Shown here: in pieces, positions 17,921 through 30,110 of the stretch
How the letters are laid out: each line of letters starts with the position of its first letter
How positions within the stretch are numbered: position 1 is the stretch's first letter
The notes under the pieces: generated by a model
What the model was told of the DNA's origin: nothing
Database searches by the model: none
The model's input: the letters and a program-made list of their open reading frames with translations, nothing else
DNA from: Mycolicibacter senuensis
GTDB taxonomy: Bacteria; Actinomycetota; Actinomycetes; Mycobacteriales; Mycobacteriaceae
Assembly: GCF_003284925.1 (NCBI RefSeq)
Contig: NZ_QMEX01000006.1
Coordinates: 1 to 64,000, forward strand
Direction: 5' to 3'
Length of the DNA: 64,000 nucleotides
Translations under genes and position numbers: made by a program

Positions 17921-18084
17921 CGTTGCGCCCACCCGGCTCCCGCCCCTTTCCTCGCGTAGTGAAAGCGTGTCTGGGTATACCACCGGGCCGCATTCCGCGA
18001 TGGCGGGTTAGGGGCAATCGACACCGATCTCTACGCTGTCGCCCACCCCGCCGGAAGTAGATCGCGCAACGATGTTCTTGCGAT

Positions 18085-20886
<2,802 letters not shown>

Positions 20887-20968
20887 GGTGGCCCCTCTCG
20901 CTGGGCGAATCGGGATACCACCGACCTTAGTCCGCATCAGCGGCGCGGCCAGCAGAAAATCGGCTCTA

Positions 20969-21619
20969 CTATTTGTGGACGGCGAAATGGGTGATCGCGC
21001 CGGAACATTCGAGCTCGTCGATCGTAAGACCGGCGTCGGTGAACCACCGCCGGGCGTCGGCCAGGGTGCCGCCGGGCCCGAAGGTGCCGCTGGCCCGCAT
21101 CAGCACCATGTAGGCGTCAGCGCGGGGAACCTGCCCGCGGGTGGCGAAATCGCCGACCAGCCGGCCGCCCGGTTTGAGGCAACGGGCGATCTCGCGGATG
21201 GCGGCGGCCGGGTCGGGTAGACAGTGCAGCCCGTTGAAGCTCACGCACAGGTCGAATTCGTCGTCGGCGAACGGGATCGCCTCGATGCTCGCCTCGACGA
21301 ATTCGACGGGGCTATGCGGCAGTCGCCGGCGGGCGAGGTCGAGCATGCCCGCCGAGATGTCCATCGCCACGTAGCGCACGTGTTTGCCGGGAACCAGGCG
21401 GGCGATGGTGATGCCGCCGCCGCAGGGCACATCGAGTACAGCTGAGCCGTCAGGCAGCTCCGCGACGACGTCCATGGCCTGATAGATGCGGTCGACGTCG
21501 GTGCCGAAGAGCAGCCGGCCGAAGACGCGGGCCAACGCGGGGCGTTCGATCGCGCGGGCATAGGCCGCGCCCACGGTCGCGGCGAAGAGCCTGTTCTGCC
21601 AGAGCCGGCTGACGTTCAT
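20969..21619 (-). CDS. class I SAM-dependent methyltransferase
   Basis: 216-residue methyltransferase of the type 11 (UbiE-like) family. Motif I reads [12 protein letters not shown] near 57-68, motif II includes [14 protein letters not shown], and the post-motif region is [16 protein letters not shown]. The substrate is unknown; small-molecule or lipid methylation is likely for this family. The start codon shares a base with the stop of the upstream DUF732 gene, so both come from one transcript. Confidence 0.85.
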   Translation of the reverse strand: MNVSRLWQNRLFAATVGAAYARAIERPALARVFGRLLFGTDVDRIYQAMDVVAELPDGSAVLDVPCGGGITIARLVPGKHVRYVAMDISAGMLDLARRRLPHSPVEFVEASIEAIPFADDEFDLCVSFNGLHCLPDPAAAIREIARCLKPGGRLVGDFATRGQVPRADAYMVLMRASGTFGPGGTLADARRWFTDAGLTIDELECSGAITHFAVHK

Positions 21620-21954
21620 CAGCCTTGCTGGGCGGCGGCCTGTTCCAGCACCGGCCGCTTGTCCGGGCAGTAGGTGTGGATGGCCGCGCCCAGGAACTGC
21701 CAGACCTGCGGCTGGGTGGTGCCCTTCTGCAGGTTCGGGGTGATGAAGCGGACCGACTTGGCCGCGTCGCCGTCCACGCCCTTGTCGAGGCGCTCGCAGA
21801 CGATCTTGCCCAGCCACGCGTTGTAGTCCCGCGGGCCGTAGATGCCGTAGGTGTGCAGTTCGTGGGCGAAATCAATGTCGGGGTCGGCCTGCGCCGGTGC
21901 GGCCAGCGCCACCGCCAAGCCCAGCACCGCCGCGGCGATGGTCGTCGACTTCAT
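21619..21954 (-). CDS. DUF732 secreted protein
   Basis: 111-residue exported protein with a cleavable signal peptide (MKSTTIAAAVLGLAVALAAPAQA, ending near 23). The small helical DUF732 domain with two cysteines (VCERLDKG and YCPDKRP) follows. This mycobacterial family is abundant and of unknown function. It probably heads a two-gene operon with the methyltransferase. Confidence 0.85.
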   Translation of the reverse strand: MKSTTIAAAVLGLAVALAAPAQADPDIDFAHELHTYGIYGPRDYNAWLGKIVCERLDKGVDGDAAKSVRFITPNLQKGTTQPQVWQFLGAAIHTYCPDKRPVLEQAAAQQG

Positions 21955-22094
21955 GAGTTGCAGTGTAGACCCGGCTGGTTAGGTGGGCTTCCTTTGCGGT
22001 CACCGGTGCGCTCGGGCACGCCGCGCCCACCTGGGTGAATGGCGAATTCGGGGCGGCGGGAAACCCATTCCGGTGTGACGAGTCAGACATAAGG

Positions 22095-22115
22095 AATTTA
22101 TGAGGTTTATAAATT
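22095..22115. promoter_or_regulatory. AT-rich inverted repeat upstream of an exported-protein gene
   Basis: AATTTAT and ATAAATT form perfect 7-base arms around a 7-base spacer. They lie in a markedly AT-rich stretch (about 22088-22140) that stands out from the GC-rich surroundings. It sits 38 bases upstream of the GTG at 22154, so it may be an operator or part of the promoter. Confidence 0.4.
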
Positions 22116-22153
22116 TGTGACTATTAGCCGAATTTCTCGTATCCTGGCTTCCC

Positions 22154-22789
22154 GTGGGCCGACATGAGTTAGCCAGGAAGCGCCAACGGTCATCGGTTTG
22201 GATGGCTGCGCTCATCGCACCAGCAGCAATGTTCTTTGCTGTGGGAGGCAGCGCCAATACTACGGTCGCGAAAGACGCCGATCCGGTGGTTGCTGTGGAC
22301 GATTCACCGGGCGGATTGCAGTTGGTTGCGGCTCCGGCCGATTACCTGCGGCAGGGCAGTCCGGAAGGCGTTGCCGCGGCCTCGCGAATGCGGATGGTGT
22401 CGCGCTTTCTGCCCGCCGGCGTCGCCTCCGAACGCGGCCTCCAGGTCAAGACGATCCTGGCCGCCCGCAGCATCAGTGACGCCTTTCCGCAGATTCACCA
22501 GATCGGTGGTGTGCGCGCCGACGCCTTGCGCTGGCACCCCAATGGCCTGGCGCTCGATGTCATGATCCCCAACCCCGGCAGCGCCGACGGCATCGCGCTC
22601 GGCGACGCGATCGTGGCCTACGTGATGGAGAACGCCGATCGGTTCGGCCTGCAGGACGCCATCTGGCGGGGGATGTACTACACGCCCGGCGGCGGGGCGC
22701 AGCGCGGCGGCTACGGCCACTACGACCATGTCCACGTCACCACCACCGGTGGCGGATATCCCAGCGGCAGCGAGGTCTACCTGCGCTGA
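22154..22789 (+). CDS. exported protein with LAS/DD-peptidase-like C-terminal domain
   Basis: 211 residues from a GTG. A signal peptide covers residues ~1-34 (hydrophobic MAALIAPAAMFFAVGGSA). After a linker, residues ~95-205 contain the domain often annotated ARB-07466-like in mycobacteria. The spacing His128-x6-Asp135 in WHPNGLALDV, and the HxH pair His192/His194 in GHYDHVHV, recall the zinc site of VanY/MepA-type peptidoglycan peptidases. Whether it is an active hydrolase is not known. Its 3' end overlaps the convergent SDR gene by 13 bases. Confidence 0.75.
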   Translation: MGRHELARKRQRSSVWMAALIAPAAMFFAVGGSANTTVAKDADPVVAVDDSPGGLQLVAAPADYLRQGSPEGVAAASRMRMVSRFLPAGVASERGLQVKTILAARSISDAFPQIHQIGGVRADALRWHPNGLALDVMIPNPGSADGIALGDAIVAYVMENADRFGLQDAIWRGMYYTPGGGAQRGGYGHYDHVHVTTTGGGYPSGSEVYLR

Positions 22790-23619
22790 GGCTGCCGGTC
22801 GACGAAGAAATCCATCAGCGGCTCGGGCCCGCCGCCGTAAACCGAGAAATCCGTCACGCCGGCCTCGGCCAGCACATCGGCATCGATGAAGCACTGTCCG
22901 CTGGCTTCTGCGGCCGAGCGGCGCAGGATCGCCACGGCGGCGTCCGCCATGATCTGTGGGCTGCGTGCCTTCTCCAGCAGCTCGCCGCCGTCGGGGGAGT
23001 TGGCCACCGCCGATGTCGCGATGTAGGTCTCCGGCCACAGGCAGTTGGCCGCGATGCCGGCGTCGGCGTATTCAGCAGCCCAGCCCAGGGTCAACAACGT
23101 CATGCCGTACTTGGACAGCGTGTAGGACGGATGCACGCCCAGCCAGTACGGGTTCATGTTGATCGGGGGAGCGATCGTCAACACGTGCGGTGCAGCAGAG
23201 CGCTGCAGGTGCGGCAGGCACGCCTTGGTCAGTAGGAACGTCCCGCGGACGTTGATGTCCTGCATCAGGTCGAACTTCTTGGCGGACAGCTTGTCCGTCG
23301 GTTCGGTGGCGATCGAGCTGGCGTTGTTCACGCAGACGTCGATGCCGCCGAACCGGTCCACTGCGGCATCGACGGCGCGCTGCACGTCCTCTTCGCTGCG
23401 CACGTCTCCGACGACGGCCAGGGCTTTGCCGCCGGCCGCTTCGATCTCGGCCGCGGCGGTGTGCACCGTGCCGGGCAGTCGCGGGTGCGGTTGGGCGGTC
23501 TTGGCCAACAGCACCACGTTGGCGCCCAACCGAGCGGCGCCCAAACCGATCGCCAATCCGATACCACGGCTGCCGCCGGACACCACCATGGTGCGGCCGG
23601 AGAATTCGCTGCCTGCCAC
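22777..23619 (-). CDS. SDR-family oxidoreductase (HSDL2-like)
   Basis: Classical short-chain dehydrogenase, ~280 residues. The cofactor loop is GGSRGIG near 13-19, NNAS is present, and the catalytic Tyr and Lys lie in YTLSK. The C-terminal extension resembles the HSDL2-like group, whose members often act on fatty-acyl or steroid substrates. I use the GTG at 23619 because AGGAG lies 7 bases upstream. An ATG at 23646 would give nine extra residues. Confidence 0.88.
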   Translation of the reverse strand: MAGSEFSGRTMVVSGGSRGIGLAIGLGAARLGANVVLLAKTAQPHPRLPGTVHTAAAEIEAAGGKALAVVGDVRSEEDVQRAVDAAVDRFGGIDVCVNNASSIATEPTDKLSAKKFDLMQDINVRGTFLLTKACLPHLQRSAAPHVLTIAPPINMNPYWLGVHPSYTLSKYGMTLLTLGWAAEYADAGIAANCLWPETYIATSAVANSPDGGELLEKARSPQIMADAAVAILRRSAAEASGQCFIDADVLAEAGVTDFSVYGGGPEPLMDFFVDRQPQRR

Positions 23620-23791
23620 CCGCTGACTCCTCGCTTGTCGATGCATTGCCGCAGGGTTTATCCGAGCGGATTCGCCCGCCCCGCGCCCGACCGCAAGAGT
23701 GACAGTTTGGTGCGAAATTGTAAAGTTCGTCAGCTGTCTGCCGCAGCCTTGAGCACGGCGACCGACACCCGGTTGCGCGCCGGGCCGGTGC

Positions 23792-24868
23792 TCACCAGAT
23801 CAGTCCTTTGACCATGGCGACCTGGGGGATGTCCTCGACGGCGATCAGCCCGGCCGGAGCATCACAGACCCAGTCGATCACGTTGACGATGCGCGCCGCC
23901 GTGGAGATACAGCCGGCGTCGGTCGGGTCGTAGGCGGGGTGCGAGAGCGCGGTGTTGATCTCCACCCGCGGCTCACCTTCGACGACGACCCGGTGTACTC
24001 CGATCTGGCCGTCCGGTGGGTACTCCCAGTCGGGCGCCGACGCCGGAGTGAGGCGGGTGATGTGCTCCATGGTGATGACCGGTGCACCGTTGATCACTCC
24101 CTCGACGGCGAACCGGGCGGCGGCCAGCTGCCCGGGCTCCACCGTGGTCATGGCGCATTCGATGCGATCGGTGGCGTACCAGGCATCGGCGCGTTGCCGC
24201 ACCTCGTCCAGCTCGATTCCCAGATGTCGGGCAAGATTTCGCACCGGACCACCCCACATGGAGGTGATCACGCCGGGTAAGAACAGTGCCGGCGTCGCAT
24301 CGCTGTCGCGGGGCAGTCCGAAACCCATGGTCTTTCCGGTGAATTCGAAGTCGTCGTAGTTGCCGTAGTCGAAGATCTCTTGCACCGTCACGGATGTGAT
24401 GCGGGTGGCCAAGCTCATGGCCGCCAGCGCCTCGGTGTCGCCGGAATACCCGGGATCCACTCCGTTGACGTAGAGGGAGGAGTTTCCGGCCTTGCAGGCC
24501 TGCGCCAGCGGTTCGCGCAGCCAGTCGTCGGCCTCGTGCGGCGTGACCATCCAGACCAGCGACGAGGCGACGACGTTGACGCCGGCGGACAAGAACGCCG
24601 CCAGCTGTTCGATCGCTTCGAGCGGACGCGTCTCGGCCTGCGCCGTGTACACCACGCAGTCGGCGCCGAGCGCCAGCAGCGCATCGATGTCGTCGGTGGC
24701 GAGCACACCGGTGGGTTCACGGCGGCCGCAGAGTTCGGCCGCATCGCGACCGATCTTGTCCGGACTCGAGGCGTGCACGCCCACCAGCTCCAGATCCGGC
24801 CGGCCGATGATCGCCCACAACGAATGGCGTCCGACGTTGCCGGTGGAGAACTGAACTACTCTGCGCAT
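23792..24868 (-). CDS. DapB-like NAD(P)-dependent dehydrogenase
   Basis: 358-residue protein starting MRRVVQFSTGNVGRHSL, a Rossmann dinucleotide site seen in dihydrodipicolinate-reductase-like and 2,4-diaminopentanoate-dehydrogenase-like proteins. This branch is frequent in mycobacteria and is usually tied to degradation of amines, steroids or other carbon sources, but the substrate is not known. I chose the ATG at 24868; the frame continues five codons to a TTG. It is divergent from hrpA. Confidence 0.82.
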   Translation of the reverse strand: MRRVVQFSTGNVGRHSLWAIIGRPDLELVGVHASSPDKIGRDAAELCGRREPTGVLATDDIDALLALGADCVVYTAQAETRPLEAIEQLAAFLSAGVNVVASSLVWMVTPHEADDWLREPLAQACKAGNSSLYVNGVDPGYSGDTEALAAMSLATRITSVTVQEIFDYGNYDDFEFTGKTMGFGLPRDSDATPALFLPGVITSMWGGPVRNLARHLGIELDEVRQRADAWYATDRIECAMTTVEPGQLAAARFAVEGVINGAPVITMEHITRLTPASAPDWEYPPDGQIGVHRVVVEGEPRVEINTALSHPAYDPTDAGCISTAARIVNVIDWVCDAPAGLIAVEDIPQVAMVKGLIW

Positions 24869-25032
24869 CCTCAGTCCGTTCAATTCGGGGGCCCGGATGA
24901 TGGACGGTAACCAGGTTGACTGACTTGAGTCAACAAATGCGCGGCCGCCCCGACTCCCGCGCCGGATCGGTACTGACCGGTACCGACGGTTGGTCGGTGG
25001 TCGGCGGTCTCACGACCTCTATCCTCGGCGGA

Positions 25033-28000
25033 GTGCCCGAGCCCTCCGTAGCAGCCTTGCGCAGCCGGCTCGACGGGCTGACCATTCGCGACGCCGCGCA
25101 TTTCGGCAGGCGCCTCAAGCAGCTGCGTGATGGCCGGCCGCAGCAGCTGCGGCAACTGGGCGAGCAGCTCACCGCCGCCGAAGCAGTCGTCGCCGCACGG
25201 CGAGCCGCCGTACCGGCGATCAGCTATCCCGACCTGCCGGTCAGCGACCGGCGCGACGAGATCGCCGAGGCGATCCGGGCGCACCAAGTGGTGGTGGTGG
25301 CCGGGGCAACCGGGTCGGGCAAGACGACGCAGCTCCCCAAGATCTGCCTCGAGATCGGCCGGGGCATCCGCGGCATGATCGGCCACACCCAGCCGCGCCG
25401 GCTCGCCGCACGCACGGTCGGCCAGCGCATCGCCGACGAACTGTCGGTGCCGCTCGGCGACGCCGTCGGATACAGCGTGCGTTTCACCGACCGAGTCAGT
25501 GACCGCACCCTGGTCAAGCTGATGACCGACGGAATCCTGCTCGCCGAGATCCAGCGGGATCGGCGGTTGCTGCGCTACGACACAGTGATTCTCGACGAGG
25601 CCCACGAACGCAGCCTCAACATCGACTTCCTGCTCGGCTACCTGCGACAGCTGCTGCCCCGGCGACCCGACCTGAAACTGATCATCACCTCGGCGACCAT
25701 CGAGCCGCAGCGCTTCGCGGCGCACTTCGGGGACGGGGCCCCCATCATCGAGGTGTCCGGCCGGACCTATCCGGTGGAGATCCGTTACCGCCCACTGGAA
25801 ATCGCGGTCACGACGAACGCAGCCGATGATCCTGACGATCCCGATCAGGAGATCGTACGCACCGAGACGCGCGACGAGATCGAGGCGATCGTCGACGCGA
25901 TCGGGGAGCTCACGGCGGAGCCGCCCGGCGACATCCTGGTTTTTTTATCCGGTGAACGCGAAATCCGCGATACCGCCGACGCATTGCAAGGACTGCGTCC
26001 GGGCGGCCACCCCCTTGAGGTATTGCCGCTGTATGCCCGGCTGCCGACCGCCGAACAACAGAAGGTGTTCAACCGGCGGGCCGCATCGAACATCACCCGG
26101 CGCGTGGTCCTGGCCACCAATGTGGCCGAGACCTCGCTCACCGTACCCGGCATCCGCTATGTCATCGACCCGGGCAACGCCCGCATCTCGCGCTACAGCA
26201 GGCGATTGAAGGTGCAGCGGCTGCCGATCGAGCCGATCTCGCAGGCGTCGGCCGCCCAGCGGTCCGGACGCTGTGGACGCACCGCCCCGGGGGTGTGTAT
26301 CCGGCTGTACTCGCAGGCCGACTTCGAGGCCCGGCCGGCCTACACCAACCCGGAGGTGCTGCGCACCAATCTCGCCGCGGTGCTGCTGCAGATGGCGGCG
26401 CTGCGACTCGGCGAGGTGGCGGACTTCCCGTTTCTGGATCCACCGGATGCGCGCAGCATCCGCGACGGGGTGGCGCTGCTGGTCGAACTCGGCGCGTTCG
26501 ACGCGCACGGGCAGATCACCGATCTGGGTCGCCGGTTGGCCCGACTGCCCGTCGACCCGCGGCTGGGCCGGATGATCCTGGCGGCCGGCGCCGAGGGGTG
26601 TGTGCGCGAGGTGTTGGTGGTAGCGGCGGCGCTGACGATCCCCGATCCGCGGGAACGCCCCACCGACCGGCAGGAGGCCGCCCGCGCCCAGCACGCCCGC
26701 TTTGCCGATGACGAATCGGACTTCATGTCCTACCTGAATCTGTGGCGGTATCTCAATGAACAGCGAAAGGCGCTGAGCGGCAGTGCGTTCCGGAGGATGT
26801 GCCGGAACGAGTTCCTGCATTATCTGCGCATCCGCGAGTGGCAGGATCTGGTGGGGCAGCTGCGCAGCGTCGCGCGGGATCTGGGCCTGGATGAATCCGG
26901 GGTCGATGTCGACGAGCCGGCCGGCCGGGCCCGGGTACACGCGGCACTGCTGGCCGGGTTGCTGTCGCACGTGGGTATGCGCCGCGTGGACGGGCGCGAC
27001 TATCTGGGGGCGCGCAACTCCCGGTTCGTGTTGGCGCCCGGATCGGTGCTGGCCAAACGACCACCGCGGTGGGTGGTGGTGGCCGAGCTGGTTGAGACCA
27101 GCCGGCTCTACGGCCGCACCGCGGCGCGCATCCAGCCCGACGTCATCGAGCGGGTGGCGGGGGAGTTGGTGCAGCGCAGCTACAGCGAACCGCACTGGGA
27201 TGCGCAGCGCGGTGAGGTACTGGCCTACGAACGGGTGACGCTGTACGGCTTGCCGCTGGTGGCGCGGCGCCGGGTCGGCTATTCCCGGGTCGAGCCGGCC
27301 CTGGCGCGCGAGCTGTTCATCCGGCACGCGCTGGTGGAGGACGACTGGCAGAGCCGCCACGGTTTCTCGGCCGACAATGCGCGGCTGCGCGCCGAGCTCG
27401 ACGAGTTGCAGGACCGGGCCCGCCGTCGCGATCTGATCGTCGACGACGACGAGATCTACGCGTTCTATGATGCCCGGATACCGGCCGATGTCGTCTCCGC
27501 CCGGCACTTCGACGGCTGGTGGAAGAAGCAACGGCGTCAGACCCCGGACCTGTTGACGTTGCGCCGTGACGACCTACTGCGTGCCGATAGCGAGGTTGTC
27601 GCCGGCCGGCCCGACAGCTGGCAGACCGGTGATGCCAGTCTGCCGCTGAGCTACCGGTTCGAGCCCGACGCCGCCGACGACGGTGTCACGGTGCACGTGC
27701 CGATCGACGTGCTGGCCCGGCTCGGCGGTGACGCCTTCACCTGGCAGGTGCCGGCGCTGCGCGAGGAGTTGGTGACCGCGCTGATCCGCTCGTTGCCGAA
27801 GGAGCTGCGGCGGAACTTCGTGCCCGCTCCCGACACCGCCCGCGCGGTGCTGCCGGCGCTCGATCCCGACAGCGGCTCGCTGCTGGTCGCGCTGCAACGC
27901 GAGCTGCGCCGGCGTACCGGTGTCCTGGTGCCGATCGAGTCGTTCGATCTGACCAGGCTGCCCGCCCATCTGCGGGTGACGTTCAGCGTTGAAGCTGCCG

Positions 28001-28971
28001 ACGGCTCGGAGTTGGCACGCGGGGAGAACCTGGGCGCCCTGCAGGAGCGCTTCGCCGCGTCGGCGCGGGACGCCGTTGCCGGAGTGGTCGCCGGTGAGCT
28101 GCAGCGGAGCGGACTGCGCGACTGGCCCGCCGACCTCGAGGAATTGCCGCGGGTGGTCGAACACGTGGTGGACGGGCGCGTGGTCCGCGGCTATCCGGCG
28201 TTCGTCGACACCGGAGCCGCCACCGACCTACGAGTCTTCGCCACCGCGGGCGAACAGGCTGCGGCCATGACGGCCGGCATCAGGCGGCTGCTGCGCTGCT
28301 GCGTCCCATCTCCGGTCAAAGCGATCGAGCGGCAGCTGGATGCGGGCACCCGGTTGGCGCTGAAGGCCAATCCGGACGGGTCACTGACCGCCCTGCTCGA
28401 TGACTGCACCGACGCGGCGGTCGAGTCGCTGATGAACGGTCCGGTGTGGACGCGCGAGGCGTTCGCCACGCTGCGGGCCGCGGTGGGCGAAGCCCTGATG
28501 ACAACGACGCAGGACATCCTGCGGCGTGTCGAGAAGCTGCTCGCCGCCGCGCGCGACGTCGATCTGCTGGTGCCCGCGCAGCCGCCGGCTGCCCATCGCG
28601 ACGCCGTCACCGATATTCGCGACCAGGTGCACCGGCTGTTGGCGCCCGGCTTCGTCACCGCCACGGGTCGCGCACGACTGGCCGACCTCACCCGCTATCT
28701 GGCCGCGATCCGGCGGCGCCTGGACCAGCTGCCGCACGCCGGCAGCGCCGACCGGCAGCGGATGGCCCAGGTACACGCCGTGCAGGACGCTTATGAGGAA
28801 CTGCTCGCCGGCTTGACCCCGGCTCGCCGCACCGCCGCCGATGTGCGCGACATCGGTTGGCAGATCGAAGAACTGCGCGTCAGCCTGTGGGCGCAACAGC
28901 TCGGCACTCCGCGTCCGGTGAGTCAGCAGCGGATCTACCGGGCGATTGATGCCGCCGGCGGCACCGGTTGA
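25033..28971 (+). CDS. hrpA: ATP-dependent RNA helicase HrpA
   Basis: DEAH-box helicase of 1312 residues, close to the ~1300 of E. coli HrpA. Motif I is GATGSGKTT near 93-101, motif II is DEAH in VILDEAHERS, motif III is SAT in IITSATIE, and motif VI is QRSGRCGR. A helicase-associated domain, an OB fold and the HrpA-specific C-terminal DUF3418 follow. The enzyme is thought to rescue stalled ribosomes and remodel RNA. I use the GTG at 25033; the frame is open to a TTG at 24916, but that stretch lacks family resemblance. A run of seven T at 25940-25946 is unusual for this genome. Confidence 0.93.
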   Translation: MPEPSVAALRSRLDGLTIRDAAHFGRRLKQLRDGRPQQLRQLGEQLTAAEAVVAARRAAVPAISYPDLPVSDRRDEIAEAIRAHQVVVVAGATGSGKTTQLPKICLEIGRGIRGMIGHTQPRRLAARTVGQRIADELSVPLGDAVGYSVRFTDRVSDRTLVKLMTDGILLAEIQRDRRLLRYDTVILDEAHERSLNIDFLLGYLRQLLPRRPDLKLIITSATIEPQRFAAHFGDGAPIIEVSGRTYPVEIRYRPLEIAVTTNAADDPDDPDQEIVRTETRDEIEAIVDAIGELTAEPPGDILVFLSGEREIRDTADALQGLRPGGHPLEVLPLYARLPTAEQQKVFNRRAASNITRRVVLATNVAETSLTVPGIRYVIDPGNARISRYSRRLKVQRLPIEPISQASAAQRSGRCGRTAPGVCIRLYSQADFEARPAYTNPEVLRTNLAAVLLQMAALRLGEVADFPFLDPPDARSIRDGVALLVELGAFDAHGQITDLGRRLARLPVDPRLGRMILAAGAEGCVREVLVVAAALTIPDPRERPTDRQEAARAQHARFADDESDFMSYLNLWRYLNEQRKALSGSAFRRMCRNEFLHYLRIREWQDLVGQLRSVARDLGLDESGVDVDEPAGRARVHAALLAGLLSHVGMRRVDGRDYLGARNSRFVLAPGSVLAKRPPRWVVVAELVETSRLYGRTAARIQPDVIERVAGELVQRSYSEPHWDAQRGEVLAYERVTLYGLPLVARRRVGYSRVEPALARELFIRHALVEDDWQSRHGFSADNARLRAELDELQDRARRRDLIVDDDEIYAFYDARIPADVVSARHFDGWWKKQRRQTPDLLTLRRDDLLRADSEVVAGRPDSWQTGDASLPLSYRFEPDAADDGVTVHVPIDVLARLGGDAFTWQVPALREELVTALIRSLPKELRRNFVPAPDTARAVLPALDPDSGSLLVALQRELRRRTGVLVPIESFDLTRLPAHLRVTFSVEAADGSELARGENLGALQERFAASARDAVAGVVAGELQRSGLRDWPADLEELPRVVEHVVDGRVVRGYPAFVDTGAATDLRVFATAGEQAAAMTAGIRRLLRCCVPSPVKAIERQLDAGTRLALKANPDGSLTALLDDCTDAAVESLMNGPVWTREAFATLRAAVGEALMTTTQDILRRVEKLLAAARDVDLLVPAQPPAAHRDAVTDIRDQVHRLLAPGFVTATGRARLADLTRYLAAIRRRLDQLPHAGSADRQRMAQVHAVQDAYEELLAGLTPARRTAADVRDIGWQIEELRVSLWAQQLGTPRPVSQQRIYRAIDAAGGTG

Positions 28972-28997
28972 GCTGTGACCGGGACAGTCCTGCGGTT

Positions 28998-30101
28998 ATG
29001 GTGCTAGCTGTGAGCACCGTCGCGCTTCCTCCGCCGCTCGTCGACCGCCACGACATGAGCGCAGAATGGTTCACCCAGGTACTGCGACACTGCGGGGCCC
29101 TAACCGATGCCACGGTGACCGCCGTGACCGCCGCGCCGATCGGCACCGGCCAGGTCGCGGACACCTTGGTGTTCGCCCTCAGCTACGACCGCGCCGATTC
29201 GGACGGGCCGGCCAGTGTGGTGGCCAAACTACCGGCCGAGGACCCCAACAGCCGCCAGGCCGCCGTTATGCAGCGACTCTACGAACGTGAGGTGCGCTTC
29301 TACCAGCACCTGCGCGACCGGACCACCGTGGCGACACCGGGCTACCTCTACAGTGACATCGACCCCACCACAGGCCAGTTCGTGTTGCTGCTGGAGAACA
29401 TGACGCCGGTGGCCGCGGTCGACCAGCTCAGCGGATTCACCGTCGAGCACGCCCGCTGCGCGCTGGCTCAGGCGGCGGCATTGCACGCGCCGTTCTGGGG
29501 TCGCTCGGAGTTCGACAACCACGACTGGCTCAACCACGGCCGCAACACAGCCGATATCCTCGCCGAGGTCGTTCCGCTGTTGATCGAGCAGTTCTGCGAG
29601 CGCTACGCCGCCGAACTGGGACCCGACATCACCGGGCGGATGCGCCGGCTCAGCGTCCACGCGCAACAACCCGCCGAACCGCAAGGCCCGGTCACCGTCG
29701 TACACGGCGACTTCCGAACCGACAACATGCTCTTCGACGCCAAGGGCGGCGAGGTGCCGGTGGCGGTAGTCGATTGGCAGACCATCGACCGGGGCAACGG
29801 ATTGATCGATGTGGCGTTCCTGCTGGGCACCGCACTGGATCCGGAACTGCGGGCGGCCCACGAGCAGGAACTGGTCCGCTGCTACTTCGACGCGCTGACC
29901 GCCGCGGGCGTGTCCGGCTACGACTGGACGCAGTGCTGGAACGACTATCGACGCCAGGCAGCCTACGCGGTGTTCTTCCTGGCGCCGGCCGCCATGCTGG
30001 TCGAACGCACCGAGCGTGGCGACCAGATGTTCCTGACGATGATTCGCCGGGCCTGTGCGCAGATCAGTGATCTGGACACCGAGGCACTGCTGGACGGCTA
30101 G
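28998..30101 (+). CDS. CHK/APH-type phosphotransferase
   Basis: ~367-residue kinase-like protein of the aminoglycoside-phosphotransferase/ecdysteroid-kinase (CHK) fold. The catalytic loop is canonical, VHGDFRTDN, and the metal-binding Asp is in VVDWQTID. Mycobacterial members of this group are numerous and their substrates are unknown; small hydroxylated compounds are likely. The ATG at 28998 is used, and a GTG at 29010 is possible. It is followed after 9 bases by the DUF7064-type gene, so the two probably work together. Confidence 0.82.
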   Translation: MVLAVSTVALPPPLVDRHDMSAEWFTQVLRHCGALTDATVTAVTAAPIGTGQVADTLVFALSYDRADSDGPASVVAKLPAEDPNSRQAAVMQRLYEREVRFYQHLRDRTTVATPGYLYSDIDPTTGQFVLLLENMTPVAAVDQLSGFTVEHARCALAQAAALHAPFWGRSEFDNHDWLNHGRNTADILAEVVPLLIEQFCERYAAELGPDITGRMRRLSVHAQQPAEPQGPVTVVHGDFRTDNMLFDAKGGEVPVAVVDWQTIDRGNGLIDVAFLLGTALDPELRAAHEQELVRCYFDALTAAGVSGYDWTQCWNDYRRQAAYAVFFLAPAAMLVERTERGDQMFLTMIRRACAQISDLDTEALLDG

Positions 30102-30110
30102 GACACCGCC

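Noticed and set aside
25945-27531. Minus-strand frame of 528 codons inside hrpA
   Set aside because: Shadow frame; hrpA motifs are intact on the plus strand.
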